The translations under genes and the position numbers were made by a program. Shown piece by piece: positions 24,979 through 29,984 of a DNA stretch of 29,984 nucleotides. The stretch lies in contig JBLHKS010000073.1 in the NCBI GenBank assembly GCA_047620505.1, positions 1 to 29,984 on the forward strand. Direction: 5' to 3'. Source of the stretch: JBLHKS01 sp047620505. Its GTDB lineage: Bacteria > Verrucomicrobiota > Verrucomicrobiia > Verrucomicrobiales > DEV007. The first letter of the stretch is position 1; each line of letters opens with the position of its first letter. The notes under the pieces are model-generated. The model saw only the letters and a program-made list of their open reading frames with translations. It did no database searches and was not told the DNA's origin.

Positions 24979-26319
24979 ATGCCCCGTGTTTCACCTCTTT
25001 CTCGCCGCGCTGCCCTTCGTGGTCTCGGCGTCACCGTCGCTTTGCCCATGCTTGAAGCGATGGGTCCGCTCGCCGCCACAGCAGCTGCTCCCGCTTCGCC
25101 CCTTCGGATGGCCTTCGCCTACACTCCGAATGGCGTGATCATGGACCGCTGGATTCCGAAGAAAACTGGCAAGGATTTTGAGCTTCCGACCACGCTTCAG
25201 CCCCTCAAATCGCATCAGGGCCAGCTCCAGGTGCTTTCCGGCTTGGATCACGACAAGGCCAACGCAAATGGCGATGGGGGAGGGGACCACGCCCGCGCGA
25301 ACTCGACTTTCCTAACCGGTTGTCAGGCGAAAAAGACCGCGGGCGCGGACATTCGGATCGGCGTCAGCGTCGACCAGCTCGCCGCACGGAACCTGACCGG
25401 TAAAACTCGGCTCGACTCCTTGGAACTCGGCTGTGATCTCGGCCGCAAAGCAGGTCGGTGCGATTCCGGCTACAGCTGCGCTTACCAATTTAACTTCTCG
25501 TGGAAGAGCGAAAACGTCCCGATGCCGCCCGAAATCGATCCTCGGATCATTTTTGAAAAACTGTTTGGTGGCGGTGTGCTCGGCGATTCACGGGAAAATC
25601 GCGAGCGACGCGCCAAGTACAATCAAAGCATCTTGGATTACGTTCGCGATGACGCAAAAACGCTTCAGTCCAAGCTCGGCGCGACGGATCGCGACAAAAT
25701 CGAGGAGTACCTGACGGGCGTCCGCGAACTCGAACGGAAAATCCAGCAATCGGAAAAATTCGCCCAGCAGCTGCCGGATTCCGGGAAAACTCCGGCCGGC
25801 ATTCCGCGCGAATACAAAGATCACATTCGCCAGATTTACGACCTGATGGCGCTCGCGTTTCAGACCGACTCAACGCGGATCGCGTCCTTCCTCGTCGCGC
25901 ACGACGGCTCCAACCGCAGCTTCAAAGAAGTCGGCGTCCCGGACGGCCACCACTACCTTTCCCATCACGGTGCCGACAAAACCAAGATCGAAAAACTCGC
26001 TAAAATTGACCGGTTTTACGTCGAGCAGTTCGCTTATTTTCTTGAGAAACTGAAATCGATCAAAGAAGGCGATGGCAATCTCTTAGATCACAGCATGGTC
26101 GTTTACGGCGGCGGCCACAGCGACGGCAACCGCCACGACCACGTCAACCTGCCCGTGATCCTCGCCGGCGGTGGCAACGGTCGTTTGGGCACCGGCCGAC
26201 ACGTCAATTTCGGCGCGAAACCGATGACCAATCTTTACCTCACGATGCTCGACTACATGGGAGCGGGCGAGGGCGTGGAAAAACTCGGCGACAGCACCGG
26301 GCGGCTTTCGGGAATCTAG
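24979..26319 (+). CDS. DUF1552 family exported protein
   Basis: About 446 aa from the ATG at 24979 (MPRVSPLSRRAALRGLGVTVALPMLEAM). A TTG at 24940 would add 13 residues. SRRAALRGLG is a twin-arginine signal. DUF1552 features include RMAFAYTPNGVIMDRWIPKK, QVLSGLDHDKA, HARANSTFLTG, DHSMVVYGGGHSDGNRHDHVNLPVILAGGG and TNLYLTMLDYMG. The His/Asp-rich segment resembles the metal site of DUF1501. The usual partner, a DUF1592/DUF1588/DUF1585 cytochrome-like protein, is not adjacent here. Its function is unknown. It stands alone between a divergent gene and fabI. Confidence 0.93.
   Translation: MPRVSPLSRRAALRGLGVTVALPMLEAMGPLAATAAAPASPLRMAFAYTPNGVIMDRWIPKKTGKDFELPTTLQPLKSHQGQLQVLSGLDHDKANANGDGGGDHARANSTFLTGCQAKKTAGADIRIGVSVDQLAARNLTGKTRLDSLELGCDLGRKAGRCDSGYSCAYQFNFSWKSENVPMPPEIDPRIIFEKLFGGGVLGDSRENRERRAKYNQSILDYVRDDAKTLQSKLGATDRDKIEEYLTGVRELERKIQQSEKFAQQLPDSGKTPAGIPREYKDHIRQIYDLMALAFQTDSTRIASFLVAHDGSNRSFKEVGVPDGHHYLSHHGADKTKIEKLAKIDRFYVEQFAYFLEKLKSIKEGDGNLLDHSMVVYGGGHSDGNRHDHVNLPVILAGGGNGRLGTGRHVNFGAKPMTNLYLTMLDYMGAGEGVEKLGDSTGRLSGI
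25080..25089. repeat. 10-base palindrome AGCAGCTGCT
   Basis: Perfect 10-base copy read as TAAAP in the signal-peptide region of the DUF1552 protein. Confidence 0.85.
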
Positions 26320-26349
26320 TTTTTTCGGGAAACGGGGTTTTCGCCAAAT

Positions 26350-26361
26350 CAGCAGCTGCTG
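26350..26361. repeat. Intergenic 12-base palindrome CAGCAGCTGCTG
   Basis: Perfect copy in the gap between DUF1552 and fabI, about 50 bp before the fabI ATG. It is not coding if that ATG is correct. Confidence 0.9.
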
Positions 26362-26410
26362 GTGCAGACAGGCCTTGCGAAATTCCCGAACCTCGCCAAA
26401 CATCCCCGCC

Positions 26411-27187
26411 ATGAGTGACAAACCATTGGCAGGGAAAACTGGAGTTGTTTTTGGCGTCGCCAACAAACGGAGCATCGCATGGGCCATCGCCCAAGCTTGG
26501 TCCGAAGCGGGCGCGAAACTGATTTTCAATTTTCAAGGCGAACGCCTCGAAGGAAATGTCGAGAAATTGACGCAGACTTTCGGCGACGACACACCGGTTT
26601 ATCCTTGCGATGTGACCAGCGACGAGGAGATCGACGGGTTCTTCGAAAATGTGAAGACGCACACCGACAAGATCGATCTGATGCTTCACTCCGTGGCTTT
26701 CGCGCCGAAAGAAGCGCTCGAGGGCAATTTTCTCGACACCTCGCGCGACGCCTTCAAAATCGCCCACGACATCAGCGCCTACTCGCTGGTTGCGCTCGCC
26801 CAACGCGCCGTTCCGATGATGACGGACGGCGGCAGCATCCTCGCGATGACTTACTATGGAGCTGAGAAAGTGATCCCGCATTACAACGTCATGGGCGTCG
26901 CCAAGGCCTCGCTCGAAGCGAGCACTCGCTACCTCGCTTACGATGTCGGTAAACGCGGAGTTCGCGTAAACTGCATCAGCGCGGGCCCGGTCAAAACTCT
27001 CGCCGCGAAAGGCGTTTCCGGATTCAACTCGATGATCAACCACTATGCCGAGCACGCTCCGATGGGGCGGACTTGCGAGACGGCTGAACTCGGCGCGACA
27101 GGCGTTTTCCTCGCCAGTGACGGTGCGAAGTCGATCACAGGTCAGGTGATCTACGTCGATGGCGGCTATCAGATCATGGGGATGTGA
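26411..27187 (+). CDS. fabI: Enoyl-[acyl-carrier-protein] reductase
   Basis: 258 aa from the ATG at 26411 (MSDKPLAGKTGVVFGVANKRSIAWAIA); an in-frame ATG-less extension to 26375 is less likely. This enzyme performs the last reduction of each fatty-acid elongation cycle in the cytoplasm using NAD(P)H. The modified SDR nucleotide motif GVANKRSIAWAIA is present. The catalytic FabI pattern YYGAEKVIPHYNVMGVAKASLEA has Y148, Y158 and K165, matching the YxxxxxxK signature. AGPVKTLAAKG and GQVIYVDGGYQIMG complete the family. It is expected to be a triclosan-type target from its conserved active site, which is inference. Confidence 0.96.
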   Translation: MSDKPLAGKTGVVFGVANKRSIAWAIAQAWSEAGAKLIFNFQGERLEGNVEKLTQTFGDDTPVYPCDVTSDEEIDGFFENVKTHTDKIDLMLHSVAFAPKEALEGNFLDTSRDAFKIAHDISAYSLVALAQRAVPMMTDGGSILAMTYYGAEKVIPHYNVMGVAKASLEASTRYLAYDVGKRGVRVNCISAGPVKTLAAKGVSGFNSMINHYAEHAPMGRTCETAELGATGVFLASDGAKSITGQVIYVDGGYQIMGM

Positions 27188-27224
27188 AATCTTGATTTAT
27201 GCCCGTTAGGAGTGATCATTCCGG

Positions 27225-27509
27225 ATGAACTTCCTGACGGGCGTCCTCATCATCGCCGCCATCATCGGCTTCGTAACCAATCCCGATAAAGAGGCTCACC
27301 TCGAAGGGATAAAGCAACACGTTCAGCAAGAGACCGGTTACCCAGAAGCCGCCCATGATTTCGTCGGCAATGTTTTTGATGGTGTGATGGCGGTAGCCGT
27401 TGATGGGCTGAAGTGGGAAAACTACTACGTTTGCTCCAAGCTCGTTGGGCCGGAAGGCGAGACCATTTCCTGGGGCGCGTTTGGAAAGATCGTCTTCCCG
27501 GAAGAGTGA
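27225..27509 (+). CDS. Small membrane-anchored protein, DUF4359-like
   Basis: 94 aa. The first 18 residues (MNFLTGVLIIAAIIGFVT) form a membrane anchor or uncleaved signal. This is followed by NPDKEAHLEGIKQHVQQ and, near the end, WENYYVCSKLVGPEGETISWGAFGKIVFP. The NP motif after the anchor and the NYYV...GAFGKIV ending resemble DUF4359 proteins, a tentative match. It lies between fabI and dgkA with short gaps (37 and 10 bp), suggesting one transcript. Confidence 0.75.
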   Translation: MNFLTGVLIIAAIIGFVTNPDKEAHLEGIKQHVQQETGYPEAAHDFVGNVFDGVMAVAVDGLKWENYYVCSKLVGPEGETISWGAFGKIVFPEE

Positions 27510-27519
27510 GTTCAGCCGC

Positions 27520-27894
27520 GTGATCTCAGCCCTGAAAACACTTCTCCGCAGCTTTGGTTATGCCTTTACCGGTTTCCGGGACGCGCTCAAAACTGAGGCA
27601 AATTTGCGCTGGCACCTGGCCTTCGCCGTCCTTGCGATCGGCTTCGGAATCTGGCTTCAGATTTCCGCGCTCGAGTGGATCGCGATCACCCTTTGCGTGG
27701 GCGCGGTGATTTCGGCCGAGTTGCTCAACACCTCGCTTGAGCGGCTTGCGGATCGCATAACGAAAGAAAAAGACGAACTCATTCGGCAGTCCAAAGACAT
27801 CAGCGCGGCGGGAGTGACGGTCCTTGCGTTGATGGCCGTCATCGTCGGCGTGATCATTTTTCTACCCAAACTCTGGACCCGATTTTTCGGATGA
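27520..27894 (+). CDS. dgkA: Diacylglycerol/undecaprenol kinase family protein
   Basis: 124 aa from the GTG at 27520 (VISALKTLLRSFGYAF). A longer start inside the previous gene, at TTG 27445, is unlikely. Three membrane helices are visible: about 33-50, 54-72 and 99-118. The family signature is AELLNTSLERLADRI, preceded by FGYAFTGFRDALKTEANLRWHLAFA. These small membrane kinases phosphorylate diacylglycerol or undecaprenol to recycle lipids or build the lipid carrier for the cell wall; which one cannot be told here. Its TGA overlaps the ATG of the next gene (ATGA), showing translational coupling. Confidence 0.92.
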   Translation: MISALKTLLRSFGYAFTGFRDALKTEANLRWHLAFAVLAIGFGIWLQISALEWIAITLCVGAVISAELLNTSLERLADRITKEKDELIRQSKDISAAGVTVLALMAVIVGVIIFLPKLWTRFFG

Positions 27895-29321
27895 ATCAAA
27901 CTGAACTCCATCAGCAGCTGCTGGCCCTGCTCGACAACGATCCGAGCCGCGTTTCGATCGAAGCAACCGACCTCGAAACGCATTCGATCGACAAATGGTA
28001 TGCCTCGAACCTGCCGGACGTCGTCGTCTTTGCCGAGAGCGTCGAGGACGTCTCGAAAGTGCTGAAATTCGCTAACGAAAACAAAATCCCCGTCACGCCG
28101 CGTGGCGCCGGAGTCGGCTACGTCGGGGGCTGCGTCCCAGCTGAAGCGGGTATCGTCCTTTCGGTCGCGCAGATGAATCGAATCCTCGAAATCAACCCGG
28201 AAGACGGCGTCGCGGTCGTCCAGCCAGGCGTGATCACGGGCGAACTGCAACAGCAGGTCAAAGCGCTTGGCTGGTACTATCCGCCCGATCCCGCCAGCCT
28301 CAAAGAATGCTCGATCGGCGGAAACGTCGCCACCAACGCTGGCGGCCCGAAGTGTCTCAAGTACGGCGTGACCCGGAATTACATCCTCGGCCTCGAAGTC
28401 GTTCTCGCCAGCGGCGAAATTCTTCGAACCGGCGGACGCACTCACAAAAACAAAACCGGCTTCGATCTGATCGGCATGTTTGTCGGTTCGGAAGGCCTGC
28501 TCGGCATCGTAACCGAGGTCACCGTCCGGATTATTCCGCATCCGCCGGCGCGGATCACGTTTTCGGCTGGATTCACGACTTTCGAATCAGCAGCTGCTGC
28601 GGTGCAAAAAATTCTCGGCGCGGGTTTCCTTCCTTGTGCGCTCGAAATCTCCGACAAATTCACGCTTCAAGCCGCGCGCGATTTTCCTGACAACCCCGCC
28701 AACGTCCCGCCCGGCGAAGCGCATCTACTTTTCGAAATCGACGGCCAACCCGCTGCAATTCAGGCCGACAAAACGCCTCTTCTGGCTTTGTTAGACAGCT
28801 GCGAGCCTACCCAGGTCGAAACCGCCGACACTGAACAAGCGTGCGAAGAAATCTGGGAAATCCGCCGCAGTTTTTCCTACAGCCTCAAAGCAACCGGCCT
28901 GATCAAAATGAACGAAGACATCGTCGTCCCTCGAAGTCGTCTCGTCGATCTCGCGCGGTTTTCGCGCAGCTTGCAGGAAGAATTCGGCTACGCGGTGGCG
29001 AGTTTTGGACACGCCGGCGATGGAAATATCCACGTCAACATCATGGTCGATCAGAAGGAAATGGAGCAGAACCGCGAAAACGTCGACGCCGCGCTCGATC
29101 GGCTTTTCCGTCAGGTTCTCGAATGGGGCGGCGTGATCACCGGCGAACACGGCGTCGGCCTTGCCAAAAAGCGCTGGTTTGGCAGTGCGATCAGCCCCGT
29201 CGCGCACTCCGTCCACGCCAGCCTCAAGCAGGCACTCGATCCGAACGGAATTCTCAACCCGGGAAAATTCGTCCCCTACGGCCGAGTTGGCCCGGTATCT
29301 GCTCAAAGGCCACTCGAGTGA
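27891..29321 (+). CDS. FAD-linked oxidase, glycolate-oxidase GlcD-like
   Basis: 476 aa. An FAD-binding type 4 domain (about 40-215) shows VTPRGAGVGYVGGCVP, WYYPPDPASLKECSIGGNVATNAGGPKCLKYG and GSEGLLGIVTEVTVRII. The C-terminal FAD-oxidase domain has FGHAGDGNIHVNIM, VITGEHGVGLAKK and DPNGILNPGKF. This is the GlcD/D-lactate-dehydrogenase-like family, which oxidises 2-hydroxy acids. No GlcE or GlcF gene is adjacent, so the substrate and electron acceptor remain open. It overlaps dgkA by 4 bp and is followed after 14 bp by a PII-type gene. Confidence 0.94.
   Translation: MNQTELHQQLLALLDNDPSRVSIEATDLETHSIDKWYASNLPDVVVFAESVEDVSKVLKFANENKIPVTPRGAGVGYVGGCVPAEAGIVLSVAQMNRILEINPEDGVAVVQPGVITGELQQQVKALGWYYPPDPASLKECSIGGNVATNAGGPKCLKYGVTRNYILGLEVVLASGEILRTGGRTHKNKTGFDLIGMFVGSEGLLGIVTEVTVRIIPHPPARITFSAGFTTFESAAAAVQKILGAGFLPCALEISDKFTLQAARDFPDNPANVPPGEAHLLFEIDGQPAAIQADKTPLLALLDSCEPTQVETADTEQACEEIWEIRRSFSYSLKATGLIKMNEDIVVPRSRLVDLARFSRSLQEEFGYAVASFGHAGDGNIHVNIMVDQKEMEQNRENVDAALDRLFRQVLEWGGVITGEHGVGLAKKRWFGSAISPVAHSVHASLKQALDPNGILNPGKFVPYGRVGPVSAQRPLE
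27912..27923. repeat. 12-base palindrome CAGCAGCTGCTG
   Basis: Perfect copy at codons 8-11 of the GlcD-like gene, read as QQLL (LHQQLLAL) in a poorly conserved N-terminus. Confidence 0.9.
28588..28599. repeat. 12-base palindrome CAGCAGCTGCTG
   Basis: Perfect copy read as SAAAA (ESAAAAVQ) in the GlcD-like protein. Confidence 0.9.
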
Positions 29322-29335
29322 CCTCAGCCTGAGCA

Positions 29336-29671
29336 ATGAAAAAAATCGAAGCGATCATCAAACCCTTTCTCCTCGATGAAGTTTACGACGCCCTAGTGAA
29401 ACGTAGATTCGTCGCGATGACCGTCAGCGAAATTCGGAATTTCCAGACTTTGCCAACCCGGAATACGATCGGTCCCGAACGAACGATTCCGCTCGACGTC
29501 GATTTTTCCTCACGCTTGAAGATCGAGTTGGTCGTCAACGACGAGAACGTCGAGGCAGCTATTGAGATCGTTCAGAAAAGCGCGCAACTCAGCGAATCGG
29601 GAATTGTAGTTCAAAACGTCGACGACGTGATTCGTATCCGAACGAACGAACACGGCGCTGTCGCGGTTTGA
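29336..29671 (+). CDS. Divergent PII (GlnB-like) signalling protein
   Basis: 111 aa, PII length. MKKIEAIIKPFLLDEVYDAL, FVAMTVSEIRNF, LKIELVVNDENVEAAIEIV and VIRIRT fit the GlnB/GlnK fold strand by strand. The loops differ. The T-loop (about 37-57) reads TLPTRNTIGPERTIPLDVDF, two residues longer than GlnB and without the uridylylated YRGAEY segment. The B-loop TGKxGDGKIF is replaced by a shorter LSESGIVVQ stretch lacking its lysines. Classic uridylylation and ATP/2-oxoglutarate binding are therefore doubtful. It follows the GlcD-like gene by 14 bp; no amt or glnA gene is nearby. It is probably a PII-like protein with a changed ligand or partner. Confidence 0.85.
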   Translation: MKKIEAIIKPFLLDEVYDALVKRRFVAMTVSEIRNFQTLPTRNTIGPERTIPLDVDFSSRLKIELVVNDENVEAAIEIVQKSAQLSESGIVVQNVDDVIRIRTNEHGAVAV

Positions 29672-29675
29672 CGTT

Positions 29676-29984
29676 TTACTTAATTCCTTTGAGCACTTTC
29701 GCGATCGTGTCCTCGTTGTGAAAAATCGGCCCGATGCCGAACTGAGTTGAGCCCGGCGCGATGCTGAAATGCTGGCGAACATCCCAGGTTTCCTTCGGAT
29801 GGTTGAGCTTCTTGTCGAGATCGGAATAAAAGATCAGAACACGCTGATCGCTGAAGCCCGCGAGCCACGCTTTGCGATCCGCACCGCTAAATTCGTAAAT
29901 CACAGCACCGGCGTCATCGTTCAGCGTCTGCTTGCCGTTTTCTGGATCCGTCAGGATAAAATAGACCGGCCCCTCGTCGCCAAT
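29676..29984 (-). CDS. Unknown protein (partial, N-terminus beyond right edge)
   Basis: 103 C-terminal residues are visible, in a frame open to the window's right edge: IGDEGPVYFILTDPENG near the edge and the end KVLKGIK. FSGADRKAWLAGFSDQRVLIFYSDLD and FGIGPIFHNEDTIAKVLKGIK are the most distinctive parts. No family was recognised and no catalytic motif is evident. The stop is 4 bp past the stop of the convergent PII gene. An internal GTG at 29903 is unlikely to be the start because the frame is open and protein-like before it. Confidence 0.65.
   Translation of the reverse strand: MGDEGPVYFILTDPENGKQTLNDDAGAVIYEFSGADRKAWLAGFSDQRVLIFYSDLDKKLNHPKETWDVRQHFSIAPGSTQFGIGPIFHNEDTIAKVLKGIK

Overview
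The window is GC-rich, densely coding DNA, most likely from a Verrucomicrobiota chromosome. Several families here are typical of the Planctomycetota/Verrucomicrobiota group: a DUF1549/DUF1553 protein with a CxxCH motif next to a DUF1501 protein, a DUF1552 protein, an iduronate-2-sulfatase-like sulfatase, a Tat-exported Gfo/Idh/MocA oxidoreductase, a secreted HExxHxxGxxH peptidase, a Uma2-family nuclease and a formylglycine-generating-enzyme-like (FGE-like) fold. The genus cannot be set from the sequence. No rRNA, tRNA, CRISPR array, IS element, phage or integrase was seen. No gene-free stretch exceeds about 210 bp.

Layout. (1) 1-1982, minus: a WGR-domain protein that runs off the left edge, divergent from (2) 2145-4856, plus: a fusion of a degenerate receiver, a pseudokinase, a membrane anchor and an FGE-like domain. 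(3) 4952-5896, plus: a secreted protein of unknown function, convergent with a minus-strand run reading dcd <- fdhD <- metallopeptidase <- Uma2 <- Gfo/Idh/MocA <- membrane protein (5893-11272). (4) 11354-13507, plus: sulfatase and TonB-like protein, ending in a likely terminator. (5) 13672-17177, minus: DUF1549/DUF1553 then DUF1501. (6) 17405-20505: a NarL-type histidine kinase with a small winged-helix-like gene before it (minus), divergent from its probable LuxR-type response regulator (plus). (7) 20473-24835, minus: Mrr-like membrane protein, transglutaminase-like protein, BlaI-like regulator and lipoprotein. (8) 24979-29671, plus: DUF1552, fabI, a small DUF4359-like protein, dgkA, a glcD-like FAD oxidase and a divergent PII protein. 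A partial unknown gene (minus) closes the window.

The most striking signal is not a gene. A perfect palindrome, CAGCAGCTGCTG with core GCAGCTGC, recurs through the whole window: 24 copies of the 8-base core, 18 extended to at least 10 bases, 13 to at least 12, and two to 14. It lies in unrelated genes on both strands and in intergenic gaps. Inside genes it is read almost only as Gln-Gln-Leu-Leu (or E/P-Q-L-L) or Ala-Ala-Ala, so unrelated proteins carry the same short peptide. This looks like a highly iterated palindrome comparable in kind to cyanobacterial HIP1, and is the best candidate here for an undescribed genome-scale system.

Other points of interest are the receiver/pseudokinase/FGE-like fusion, a PII protein with rebuilt T- and B-loops, a membrane protein with a catalytically degenerate Mrr-like domain and a Lys-Pro repeat, and a histidine kinase with discoidin-like segments in its outer domain.
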